Shown here one piece after another: positions 45,424 through 53,789 of a DNA stretch of 64,000 nt. The stretch lies in the NCBI GenBank assembly GCA_029562645.1, contig JAKQUI010000033.1, positions 123,146-187,145 of the forward strand. Direction: 5' to 3'. The translations under genes were made by a program, and so were the position numbers. The notes under the pieces were generated by a model, which had not been told where the DNA came from, did not search any database, and saw only the letters and a list, made by a program, of their open reading frames with translations. The DNA comes from Spirochaetota bacterium. Its GTDB lineage: Bacteria; Spirochaetota; UBA4802; JAKQUI01. Each line of letters opens with the position of its first letter. Position 1 is the stretch's first letter.

Positions 45424-46466
45424 TCCCGCCGGAACTCGCGGCCTGCGTCGAGCGCCATCGGGTCGCGCTCAACGCCGCGTTCGCCGCCCATCGTGCGGGC
45501 CATCCGCGCATCGACGCCGACGGCGTCCTGCGTGCATTCGCGTCCCTCGCGGAGACGGCCCGCGCGGCGCTCGCAGACCGGCCGGACGCGATCGACGCGC
45601 TCATCGAACCGCTCTTCGCCATCTCGCTCGAGCTCGCCGGACCCCGCGGCCGGCTCCCCGGCCTCGAGGCGCACTTGGGCCGCTTCATCGCGCTCTTTCC
45701 CCATGCTGTCTCTCACGAGCCGGACCGCTTGTTGCGCGACGCGGCGAACGCCTATCGCACGCTCTTCGCCAGGTGCGTGTCCGCGCCGGAGCGATGGACC
45801 GCGCTCATGGCCGGGACATCGCGCCTCGCCCCGACGCCCGACGAGCTGCGCCGATATGGCGCGATCGCGGCATGGCGCGCCGGCCTCGCCGAGTTCCGGC
45901 AGGCGGCCGTCGCATCAATCGGCGCAAGCGGGTCCGACGCCGTGCGGGCGCTCCTCGGCATTTCGGACAACGTCGCCATGCCCGATCCCGCCGCGTTCGC
46001 GGCGGCGCTGGCCGACAATCCCTGGGCGGACCCCGCGGCGCTCGCCGCCGGATCGGCGCAGCCGCGCGCCTGCTTCGCCGCGATCGGCGGTTTCTCCGCA
46101 TTCGGCGGGGTGTTCGCCGCGCCGCCGGTCGTGTTCGCGCAGGACGGAATCGCTCTGGCCCACGACGGGACGCGATGCTTCGAGATCATCGCCGACCGGT
46201 TCGGCGCGCACTTCGCACCGGCGGGCGCGGCGCCCGGCGACCGGATCGCGCCGGACCCGTCCGTCGTCGTCGGCCCGTCGGCCATCGTCGCGCACGGCAT
46301 CTCCATCGCCCTGCGCGACATCGCGCCGATCGATGCCAATCATCCCCTCCCCGACCTGCCCGTAGTGCCGGTGCGCGGTTCCGCATACGACGGACACGCC
46401 GTCTATCTCACCACGCCGCTCTCGTACCGCGTATTTGTCGTCGGCATCGCCGGGGCGGGCGCATGA
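45411..46466 (+). CDS. Unknown cassette protein, Ala-rich
   Basis: A 351-residue protein, very rich in Ala, Arg and Asp, with no membrane segment or known motif. The first 190 residues look all-helical (ELAACVERHRVALNAAF and similar); the last 130 are more beta-like and Gly/Pro-rich. The only usable start is a GTG at 45411, 13 nt before the end of the ATPase gene, and it ends in an ATGA overlap with the VWA gene. Strict overlap on both sides says it is a subunit or partner of the ATPase-VWA pair. Confidence 0.7.
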   Translation: MAGLIPPELAACVERHRVALNAAFAAHRAGHPRIDADGVLRAFASLAETARAALADRPDAIDALIEPLFAISLELAGPRGRLPGLEAHLGRFIALFPHAVSHEPDRLLRDAANAYRTLFARCVSAPERWTALMAGTSRLAPTPDELRRYGAIAAWRAGLAEFRQAAVASIGASGSDAVRALLGISDNVAMPDPAAFAAALADNPWADPAALAAGSAQPRACFAAIGGFSAFGGVFAAPPVVFAQDGIALAHDGTRCFEIIADRFGAHFAPAGAAPGDRIAPDPSVVVGPSAIVAHGISIALRDIAPIDANHPLPDLPVVPVRGSAYDGHAVYLTTPLSYRVFVVGIAGAGA

Positions 46467-48229
46467 AGACGAAGGCGCCCGAACACACGCGCAGCGACCG
46501 CGTACTCCTCGCGGAACGCTGGCGCGAGCGCTGGCCCGAGGCGCTCGGCCTCTGGGGCAGCTTCGTGCGCCTTCCCGAACCGATCTTCTGCCAGGACACC
46601 GCGCAGGCGCGCGCCGAGGGGCTCACGGAATCCTTCGCGATGATACGCCTGACGGACCATCGCATCGTGCTCTCGCCCATGACGATCCTCTCCCTGGGCA
46701 TCGGCGAGTACGCGCTGGAGATCATGGGACACGAGATCGGCCATCATGTCTACTGCCCTGCCGACATGAGCGACACCGGCCGCATGATCGCGCGCATCCG
46801 CCGCGCCCTGCCGACGATGGAGCAGTACGCCCCGATGGTGGGCAACCTCTACACCGATCTCCTGATCAACGACCGCCTGTTCCGCCAGCACGGCCTTCGC
46901 ATGGACGCGGTCTACCGCGCCATGAAGGCGCCCCACGCCGACGCGCTGTGGACCTTCTACCTGCGCATCTACGAGATCCTCTGGGGCCTGCAGAAGGGGA
47001 CGCTCGTCGAGGGGGAGACCTCCACCGAGCTGGAGGCCGACGCGCGCCTCGGGAACCGCGTGGTCCGCAGCTACGCGAACGATTGGGTGCGCGGCGCCGG
47101 GCGCTTCGCCGCGCTCTGCCTCACCTACCTCCTCGCGGAGAAGGCGGGGACATCGGAGGCGCTGCGCGCGATCCTCGACGCGCAGGTCACCGCGTGCGGC
47201 GACGAGATCCCCGACGGCCTGGCCGAGATGGACGACGGCGAGGAGGGCGATTCCATCCATCCCGCGCTAGAGGACGACGAGGCCGAGGAGAAGCGTCCAA
47301 CGCAGCCCGGCGGTCCCCAGGCGGTGCGGGGCAACTATCGCGAGCCCTTCGAGTACGGGCAGATCCTCCGCGCGATGGGCATCACCGTAAGCGACGAGGA
47401 CATCGCCGTTCGCTACTACCGCGAGCGCGCGCGTCCGCACCTGGTCCCCTTTCCCGTCCGGGTGGAGCCGCGCGCGTCCGACCCCATGCCGGAGGGCCTG
47501 GACCAGTGGGACATCGGCGAGCCGATCGACGGCATCAACTGGATCGAGACGGCGATGCGCGCCCCCGTCGTGGTGCCGGGCGTGACCACCGTCCAGACGC
47601 GCTACGGCGAGGAGCGCGGCTTCGAGAAGGCCGTCACGCCGATCGACCTCGACCTCTACGTCGACTGCTCGGGCTCCATGCCCGACCCGCGCCAGGCGAC
47701 CTCCTACCTCGCGCTCGCGGGAACCATCATCGCGCTCTCGGCGCTGCGAGCGGGATCGCGCGTGCAGGCGACGCTCTGGAGCGACACGGGCGGTTTTCAA
47801 ACCACCAACGGCTTCGTCTCCGACGAGCGGCTCATCATGACGGTGATCACCGGCTACATCGGCGGCGGGACCGCCTTCCCCATCCACATCCTGCGCGACA
47901 CCTATGCGAACCGGAAGCCGACGGACCGCACGGTCCACATCCTGTGCATCTCCGACGACGGCATCACCACCATGTACGACAACGACGAGCGCGGGAACTC
48001 CGGCCGCCCGATTGCGGCCAACGCCCTGGCGCGCGCCGCCGGCGGCGGCTCCCTTGTGCTCAACCTCTACGGCGACTGGCGCAACAACAAGGAGCTTCTC
48101 TTCGCCAGCGAGCAGGGCTGGGCCATCTATCCCGTCTCGACATGGGAGGACCTCGTCGCCTTCAGCAGGGAGTTCGTGCGGCGGAATTATCTCGCGCACA
48201 AAACGTCACGGGGGGTGATGCAGCCATGA
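46463..48229 (+). CDS. HEXXH metallopeptidase-like / VWA domain protein
   Basis: A 588-residue protein. The N-terminal part carries a zinc-peptidase motif, MGHEIGHHV (His90-Glu91-x-x-His94), and a possible third ligand Glu in STELEADARLGNR (about 188). An acidic linker follows (about 255-285). The C-terminal part is a VWA domain with a complete MIDAS: DCSGS (about 402), the Thr in GGGTAF (about 468) and the Asp in ISDDGI (about 495). The layout recalls DUF2201-type proteins (putative metallopeptidase plus VWA-like domain), which also pair with MoxR ATPases. It starts and stops in ATGA overlaps. Confidence 0.85.
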   Translation: MKTKAPEHTRSDRVLLAERWRERWPEALGLWGSFVRLPEPIFCQDTAQARAEGLTESFAMIRLTDHRIVLSPMTILSLGIGEYALEIMGHEIGHHVYCPADMSDTGRMIARIRRALPTMEQYAPMVGNLYTDLLINDRLFRQHGLRMDAVYRAMKAPHADALWTFYLRIYEILWGLQKGTLVEGETSTELEADARLGNRVVRSYANDWVRGAGRFAALCLTYLLAEKAGTSEALRAILDAQVTACGDEIPDGLAEMDDGEEGDSIHPALEDDEAEEKRPTQPGGPQAVRGNYREPFEYGQILRAMGITVSDEDIAVRYYRERARPHLVPFPVRVEPRASDPMPEGLDQWDIGEPIDGINWIETAMRAPVVVPGVTTVQTRYGEERGFEKAVTPIDLDLYVDCSGSMPDPRQATSYLALAGTIIALSALRAGSRVQATLWSDTGGFQTTNGFVSDERLIMTVITGYIGGGTAFPIHILRDTYANRKPTDRTVHILCISDDGITTMYDNDERGNSGRPIAANALARAAGGGSLVLNLYGDWRNNKELLFASEQGWAIYPVSTWEDLVAFSREFVRRNYLAHKTSRGVMQP

Positions 48230-48837
48230 CCGCGACCGGACCGTCCATCGCGCACCTCACCCACCGGCTCGCGAACGCGCCGGCGGCCGTGACGAATGAG
48301 CCGGCCTCCGCGCCCGACATGCCGGAGGTCCTCACCACCGCCGCGATGATCTCCGACATGATCGATGGGCTGGGCGGCGGCCTTCTCACGATGCGCGAAG
48401 CCACGGCGGTCACCGCGCTACGAACGAAGGCGGGCGACCGGATCATGCTGATGCTGCAGGCCGCGGCCTTCCTCGCGGCCGATCCCTGGTTTGCCGATTA
48501 CGCGCGCGCGCATCCCGACGCGGACCTTGCCGCGAAGACGAAATCCTTTCTCATGAACGGGCTTACCGAGCTCTCTAAGTATGTAAAACCGGATTATCTC
48601 GTAGGCGATCCCGAGGGCCGCGAGGAGCTCGCGCGCCGATACCTGGCGGCGCTCGATCTTGTTCCCGAGGGAGAGACGGCGGCGCAGGCCGCCGACCGCC
48701 TCACGGCCCTCGATTCGGTGGAACGCGCGCGCCTCATCGGGGCCACCCGCGAATCGCAGAAGCGCGCCCGCGAGCTCCGGGAGGCGATGGCCCGCCGCGA
48801 GGCCGAGGAGGCGGCGTCGAAGATGACGCGGGAGTAG
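48226..48837 (+). CDS. Unknown cassette protein, helical
   Basis: A 203-residue soluble, mostly helical protein, the last gene of the cassette. The end is strongly charged (SQKRARELREAMARREAEE), likely a long helix. It begins in an ATGA overlap with the VWA gene. No known motif. Tight coupling suggests a partner of the ATPase-VWA pair. It converges with the flavoprotein gene with a 10-nt gap. Confidence 0.72.
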   Translation: MTATGPSIAHLTHRLANAPAAVTNEPASAPDMPEVLTTAAMISDMIDGLGGGLLTMREATAVTALRTKAGDRIMLMLQAAAFLAADPWFADYARAHPDADLAAKTKSFLMNGLTELSKYVKPDYLVGDPEGREELARRYLAALDLVPEGETAAQAADRLTALDSVERARLIGATRESQKRARELREAMARREAEEAASKMTRE

Positions 48838-48847
48838 CGCTCCCGGA

Positions 48848-50041
48848 TCAGCCCCGGCAAAACTCCGCGAACGAGCGGCCGAAGCGCACGGCGTCATCGC
48901 GGCTCTTCTCGTCGGGGTTCCACAGCGCCTTGAATCCGTCGGGCATCACATCGAACCCGGCCTTCCCCAGCCGCTCGTTGATGTCCGTGACGGACTCCCC
49001 GCTCCAGCCGTAGCAGCCGAAGCCCGCGGCCTTCTTGCCCTTGAACTGCAGGCCGTGAATCTGATCGAGGATAGCCGCCACAGACGACAGCACGCTGCGG
49101 TTGATCGTCGGCGAGCCGACCATGATCCCCTTCGATTTAAAGACCTCGGTGATCACGTCGTTCTTGTCGGTCGTCGCCACGTTAAAGAGCTCCACCGTGA
49201 CGGACGGGTCCGCCTCGACGACGCCCTTCGCCATCTGCTCTGCGAGGACGCGCGTGCCGTTCCACATCGTGTCGTACAGGATCGCGATCCGGTTCTCCCG
49301 ATAGGCGTCGGCCCAGGCGAGATACCTCTCGACGATCTGCATGGGATTGTCGCGCCAGATGACCCCGTGGCTCGTGCAGATGATGTCGAGCGGAAGCGAC
49401 AGCGACACGAACTCCGCGATCTTCTTCAAGACGAGCGGGCTGAAGGGGGTGAGAATGTTCGCGTAATACTTGACGCATTCCGCGAAAAGCTCCGCCGGGT
49501 CCGCCAGGTCGTTGAACAGGCCGCTCGTGGCATAGTGTTGCCCGAAGGCGTCGTTGCTGAAGAGGATATTGTCGCCGGTGAGATAGCAGAACATGCTGTC
49601 CGGCCAGTGCAGCATCGGCGCCTCGATGAAGATGAGCTCCTTCGAACCCAGCGAGATCCGGTCCCCGGTCTTCACCGGCACGAAGTTCCAGTCGCGATGA
49701 TAATGCCCCTTCAGCGACTTCACGCCATTGGCCGTGCAGTAGACGGGCGCCTCCGGTATTCGCTCCATGAGCTCGGGCAGCGCGCCGCTGTGGTCGATCT
49801 CGGCGTGGTTGGCGACGACGAAATCGATCTTCGAAAGATCGATCGTCTTCGCGAGGTTGTCGACGTATTCGTCGGCGAACGGCCGCCACACCGTGTCGAT
49901 GAGCGCCGTCTTCTCCTCGCGCACCAGGTAGGAATTGTACGAGGTCCCCCGGTGCGTGGAATACTCGCTGCCGTGGAATTTCCGGAGCTCCCAGTCGGTC
50001 TTGCCGACCCACCACACATTGTTCTTCACCTGAATCGCCAT
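48848..50041 (-). CDS. Flavodiiron protein (FprA-type O2/NO reductase)
   Basis: A 397-residue A-type flavoprotein. The N-terminal beta-lactamase-like domain has the diiron ligands in NHAEIDHSG (about residues 78-86) and later His in PMLHWPDS and TSHGVIW. The C-terminal flavodoxin domain binds FMN, starting AILYDTMWNGT (about 255). Such enzymes reduce O2 to water or NO to N2O in anaerobes, taking electrons from rubredoxin or similar. It is third in the TetR-hemerythrin operon, 36 nt after the hemerythrin stop. The small ferredoxin elsewhere in the window is not evidently its donor. Confidence 0.95.
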   Translation of the reverse strand: MAIQVKNNVWWVGKTDWELRKFHGSEYSTHRGTSYNSYLVREEKTALIDTVWRPFADEYVDNLAKTIDLSKIDFVVANHAEIDHSGALPELMERIPEAPVYCTANGVKSLKGHYHRDWNFVPVKTGDRISLGSKELIFIEAPMLHWPDSMFCYLTGDNILFSNDAFGQHYATSGLFNDLADPAELFAECVKYYANILTPFSPLVLKKIAEFVSLSLPLDIICTSHGVIWRDNPMQIVERYLAWADAYRENRIAILYDTMWNGTRVLAEQMAKGVVEADPSVTVELFNVATTDKNDVITEVFKSKGIMVGSPTINRSVLSSVAAILDQIHGLQFKGKKAAGFGCYGWSGESVTDINERLGKAGFDVMPDGFKALWNPDEKSRDDAVRFGRSFAEFCRG

Positions 50042-50077
50042 GTCCGTCCTCCTGTATGTTGATCGCGCTGCGCGCCG

Positions 50078-50662
50078 TCACGTCCTGGTTCCGGGCGGCC
50101 GCCCGTCGAGATAGACGCCGCGTAACTCATGCAACAGCGCATGATAGCGCTCGTGCGCCCCCGCTCCGGTCTCGTCGCGCTCGATGCGTTCAAATTCGCG
50201 CACGAGCCGCTCCTGTTCGTCAGGCGACAAGTACCGATCGGCCAGGACGAACAGGACCTCGTCTTCCTTGTGAATATGCTTTACGAGCAGTTCCATATAC
50301 CCGCGGGCGTTCACGATAAAATCGCGCGCGGCCGCGGCATCACCGGCCCGTATCCCGTCGAGGGTTGCGTCCATCGCCGTCACGAACCGCCTGCCCGCGT
50401 CATGCTCGGCCAGCATCACGCCCACGGGTCCGTTCTCGCGGGGAATCCCCGCCGCCTCGAGGGCCGGGAACAGGGCCCGCTCCTCCTTCGCGTGGTGGCA
50501 CCCGTCCGCGAACGTGCGGATAAAATCGATGACCGCGGCGAGATGCCCCGGATCGGCCGTCCCGTCCCGCTCGAGCCGGTTACAGAGCTCGCCGATGATC
50601 TCGATCATCGCCAGTATGAACCGGTGCTCTTTTTGCAACTCGTCTGTCGCGTTCATTGCCAT
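50078..50662 (-). CDS. Hemerythrin domain protein
   Basis: A 194-residue protein with a HHE/hemerythrin four-helix bundle. Iron ligands are visible as LQKEHRFIL, GCHHAKEERALFP, LAEHDAG and KHIHKEDEVLF. It binds O2 or NO at a diiron site. The ATG at 50662 follows GGAGGTGC. It is 16 nt downstream of the TetR gene and 36 nt upstream of the flavodiiron gene. The set suggests it captures or senses O2/NO for the flavodiiron enzyme. Confidence 0.93.
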   Translation of the reverse strand: MAMNATDELQKEHRFILAMIEIIGELCNRLERDGTADPGHLAAVIDFIRTFADGCHHAKEERALFPALEAAGIPRENGPVGVMLAEHDAGRRFVTAMDATLDGIRAGDAAAARDFIVNARGYMELLVKHIHKEDEVLFVLADRYLSPDEQERLVREFERIERDETGAGAHERYHALLHELRGVYLDGRPPGTRT

Positions 50663-50678
50663 GCACCTCCTTCTCTCC

Positions 50679-51269
50679 TCAACGCTCCGCCGACAGCATG
50701 GCGCGCACGGTCTCCCAGAGCTTCGCCCCCTCCCGTACAAGATTGAAGGAGCGCCCCGAGAGCCGCCAGCGCGTCACCAACAGCCGGAACGAGCCCATCA
50801 CGATGAGCGCAAGCTGTTCGTCGGGCAGATCGCCCCTGACGCACCCCCGCTCCTGGCCGAGCCTGATGGTCGTGCGCAAGGCGCGTTGCGTGCGATCCAT
50901 GATACGCCGCACCGTCGCGGACAGGCGGGAGCTGTTCTGAAAGATCTCCTCGGCGAACACCGCCGCCGTGACGGACGGGTTCTCCGCGAAATACCCGATC
51001 GTGTTCGCGTACATCGCGCCGATCCGGTCGAGTGGGTCCATGTCGCCGTCCAGGATGGCGCGGTTTCGATCGTTGACGACCGACCGGAAGCGCTCGAGAA
51101 TGGCGGCGAGGATGTCCTCCTTGCTCGCGAAGTGCCGGTAGATCCCCGGCTCGGTGAAACCCACCTCGCGGGCGATGTTTTTGGTCGTCAGGTTCTGGAT
51201 GCCCTTCCGCTCGATGAGCCGCAGCGAGGCGTCCATGATCTCATCCCTCCGCCCGGGCTTTGCGTTCAT
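50679..51269 (-). CDS. TetR/AcrR family regulator
   Basis: A 196-residue regulator with an N-terminal HTH (LTTKNIAREVGFTEPGIYRH, residues 27-46) and a helical ligand/dimer domain. It leads the operon with hemerythrin and the flavodiiron gene. A perfect palindrome lies on its -10 region, so it very likely represses its own operon. The ligand is unknown; no Cys or metal site is obvious, so direct NO sensing is not indicated. Confidence 0.93.
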   Translation of the reverse strand: MNAKPGRRDEIMDASLRLIERKGIQNLTTKNIAREVGFTEPGIYRHFASKEDILAAILERFRSVVNDRNRAILDGDMDPLDRIGAMYANTIGYFAENPSVTAAVFAEEIFQNSSRLSATVRRIMDRTQRALRTTIRLGQERGCVRGDLPDEQLALIVMGSFRLLVTRWRLSGRSFNLVREGAKLWETVRAMLSAER

Positions 51270-51285
51270 CCCCGACCCCCAAATG

Positions 51286-51326
51286 TTAGTAAATACTAAT
51301 ATACCATCGGCGCGCCGGTTCGTCCA
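51286..51326 (-). promoter_or_regulatory. Promoter and TetR operator of the hemerythrin-flavodiiron operon
   Basis: Minus strand TGGACG (51321-51326), exact 17-bp spacer and TATATT (51298-51303). A perfect inverted repeat TTAGTA-TT-TACTAA (51286-51299) overlaps the -10 and the predicted transcription start, 16 nt before the TetR start codon. This is the classic layout for autorepression by a TetR protein. Confidence 0.75.
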
Positions 51327-51457
51327 CTTTTTTCATGAAATATCCGGCGGGATTTTTTCGACGGGAGCGGCGGGGGACAGATTTTCTGCATGACACGAAG
51401 CGCGGCGGTTTCGCATACTCGCCCAACATCGATCGCAATCAGGACCGGAGGCCCAGA

Positions 51458-52036
51458 ATGAAAAAAAGCAGAAAGCTCATTGTCGACAAGAAATACCAGT
51501 TCGGCTTCGCCGCCCCGCTGACGGCGGCCTCCGGGGCCGTCATCACGCTCGTCATCGTCGCCATCGCCGCGGTCTCCTTGGTGAACAACGGCAAGCTCCA
51601 CGAGCTGGCGAGCAATCAGATGCGTCTGGTCGCCAACCAGAACGACATCTATCAGACGCTGCTCGCCGTATCGCAGGCGAAGGATCTGTCCAACCCCTCG
51701 GTCGTCGAGGAGTTCGTGAACCGTGACGTGGCGCGCAACAAGGTCAGGCTCGACGACAACACCGCGATCATCATCGGCATCGGCAGGAACAACCTCATCC
51801 TGATCTCCGGCCTGATCGTCTTCGCCCTGCTGCAGTCGGGGATTTTGTTCTATCTTCTTATTAAGAGATCGCACCGGATCTCGGGGCCGGTTCTTGTCCT
51901 CAACCGCTACATCGACGACATCAAGAACGGGACCTTCCCCGACGTGCGCCCGCTGCGCGAGAAAGACGACCTGAAGGAACTCTTCGAAAACTTCCGCCAG
52001 ATGGTCGAGGCCCTGAAACGGAAGGGCGGCGGCTGA
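51458..52036 (+). CDS. HAMP-only membrane sensor-like protein
   Basis: A 192-residue protein with two membrane helices (residues 18-42 and 110-133) enclosing about 65 periplasmic residues, then a HAMP domain (about 134-188) and nothing more. It looks like the front half of a sensor kinase or chemoreceptor. The ATG at 51458 follows GGAGGCCCAGA. It stands 168 nt before another reduced sensor-like membrane protein and may work with it. Confidence 0.75.
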   Translation: MKKSRKLIVDKKYQFGFAAPLTAASGAVITLVIVAIAAVSLVNNGKLHELASNQMRLVANQNDIYQTLLAVSQAKDLSNPSVVEEFVNRDVARNKVRLDDNTAIIIGIGRNNLILISGLIVFALLQSGILFYLLIKRSHRISGPVLVLNRYIDDIKNGTFPDVRPLREKDDLKELFENFRQMVEALKRKGGG

Positions 52037-52204
52037 CGACGCCTGAACGATCGGAGATGACGCGGAAGCGACCGCAATCCTGTAACAAAATGCGCACGCG
52101 GATCCTCATATACACAAGCCTATCCAGTAGGGACATCCACCTGCTGAAACAGGCCCCAATACGCAACGTGCGTTCGAACGATCCCACAGGAAACCGGAGG
52201 CTGC

Positions 52205-52810
52205 ATGCAGACATTACACAAGGCCGTTTCCACGTTTTCCCGTTTCGCTAAACTGGCCGCGCTGGCGATCGCCGCATCCACGCTGGTGTTCGGACTCATC
52301 CACCTGGCGAGCCTTTCCCTCCTGGCCGAAACCGGCCGGATCGTCATTGAACACGACGCGCTGCTCCACCTGTTGTCCGTGAACATGCTCCCGATGGTCA
52401 TGGCCTACCTCTTCCTTGTGGCGGTCCTGTATTATCTGTACCGCATGGCGCGCGCGGCGATCGCACAGTCCGCGAAGGAAGAGATCGAATCGGCCCGCCG
52501 GGAGGCGACGGTCGCCACGCTCCAGAAGGTGACCGGCGTCATCGCCGAGGAGCTCGTGGCCCCCAACACGGAGCTCAGGCGCTATATCGAGCTCAAGAAA
52601 CGGAAGGGCCAGGCGCCGCCCGCGCTGGAGACGGCCAGCGGCAGCATATCGACCACCCTGCGGCGGCTCACCTGGCTGAGCTATGTCCTGCCCCATCTCG
52701 AAACCGACGCGACCGGCGACGATGCGCTCACTATCATCGCGAACGCCCCCGCGCACACGACGGGCAACCCGCTCCTCCTGCCTGGACCCGTCGCGAAACG
52801 GCGCCAATGA
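52205..52810 (+). CDS. Membrane protein with kinase-like helix hairpin, unknown
   Basis: A 201-residue protein with two membrane helices (about 16-42 and 58-80) and a cytosolic helical hairpin (about 88-165). The segment VTGVIAEELVAPNTELRRYI resembles the histidine-kinase dimerisation box (IAHE...P.T.I..Y), but the phospho-His is Glu and no ATPase domain follows. It may be a pseudo-kinase stub. The ATG follows GGAGGCTGC. The kinase likeness is by eye and needs a profile search. Confidence 0.6.
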   Translation: MQTLHKAVSTFSRFAKLAALAIAASTLVFGLIHLASLSLLAETGRIVIEHDALLHLLSVNMLPMVMAYLFLVAVLYYLYRMARAAIAQSAKEEIESARREATVATLQKVTGVIAEELVAPNTELRRYIELKKRKGQAPPALETASGSISTTLRRLTWLSYVLPHLETDATGDDALTIIANAPAHTTGNPLLLPGPVAKRRQ

Positions 52811-52998
52811 ATCTCGCATAACGCCATTTTCGGCGAAACCGCGACAATCCGCATTACAGCGTTTTTCCCTGATCAGCGCCGGCAGGCTACCCCGCGCGCC
52901 AGCGGAGCGCCATTCGCATGTGACGGCTTTTCCCATCGTCCGGAAAACGGCGCGGACTTGGATTGACATTTCACACGACGCGTATCACCCTTCCCCCG

Positions 52999-53715
52999 AT
53001 GAACGACACATCGACACATGAAACCGCGCCCAACATTCGCGTGGCGGTGATTGAGCCGGGCGGCCCGGTGAACGTCGGCTCGATCGCGCGCGCGATGGCG
53101 AACTTCGCCTTCGACGATCTCGTCCTCGTGGGCAACGACGTGGACGATCCCGACGGGCGCGGCGCGCGCGTCGCCATGGGCGGCGCTGGCGTCTTCGCCG
53201 GACGCCGTATCGCCGGCACGCTCGATGCGGCGCTGGAGGGCTGCGGCCTGGTGATTGGCGCGACCCGACGCGCGCGCAGCGACGAATCATGCATCGACTT
53301 TCGCGAGGCCGCGCGCATCGCCGCACGCCGCCCCCGCGCCGCGACCGTCGCGCTTCTTTTCGGTCGGGAGCGCGACGGGTTCATGCGCCAGGAGCGCGAA
53401 CGCTGCCACATCCTCGCGGAGATACCCAGCGTCGAGGGGACCGCCGGCTCGCTCAACATCTCCCACGCGGCGGCGCTCTTCCTGTGCGCCATCTATTGCG
53501 AACTCGGCGGACCCGAACCGGTGGCGCACGCCGATCCCGAGGCGCTTCTCGCGGCATTCGACGATCTCTTCAAGCGAAGCGGCACGTGGGAGGCAAACGG
53601 GAGGGCGCAGAGGATCTTTCACGGCCTCCTCGCCCGCGCGGGCCTCACCCCGGAGGAGGCGGAGCTTCTGGAGCGGTCATTTCGCCTCTTTGGGGCGCGG
53701 ATACAACCGGAGTGA
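52999..53715 (+). CDS. TrmJ-like SPOUT RNA 2'-O-methyltransferase
   Basis: A 238-residue SPOUT methyltransferase, probably of the TrmJ type that methylates position 32 of tRNA. The three motifs are NVGSIARAMANF (about residue 26), ALLFGRERDGF (about 118) and TAGSLNISHAAAL (about 148). The C-terminal helical extension is also typical. The ATG at 52999 has no good ribosome site; a TTGACA lies at 52963-52968, so the leader may be very short. An upstream in-frame TTG at 52963 is unlikely. Confidence 0.85.
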   Translation: MNDTSTHETAPNIRVAVIEPGGPVNVGSIARAMANFAFDDLVLVGNDVDDPDGRGARVAMGGAGVFAGRRIAGTLDAALEGCGLVIGATRRARSDESCIDFREAARIAARRPRAATVALLFGRERDGFMRQERERCHILAEIPSVEGTAGSLNISHAAALFLCAIYCELGGPEPVAHADPEALLAAFDDLFKRSGTWEANGRAQRIFHGLLARAGLTPEEAELLERSFRLFGARIQPE

Positions 53716-53789
53716 GCGCGGTCATGAGGAAGCAAATTTCCACGATTCGATTGACAGGACGATCCCGATTCGGCGACAATCGCAGAAGC

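Noticed and set aside
52963-52988. TTGACA and TATCAC as promoter of the TrmJ-like gene
   Set aside because: The spacer is only 14 bp and the -10 is weak, so it is mentioned with the gene but not listed as a promoter.
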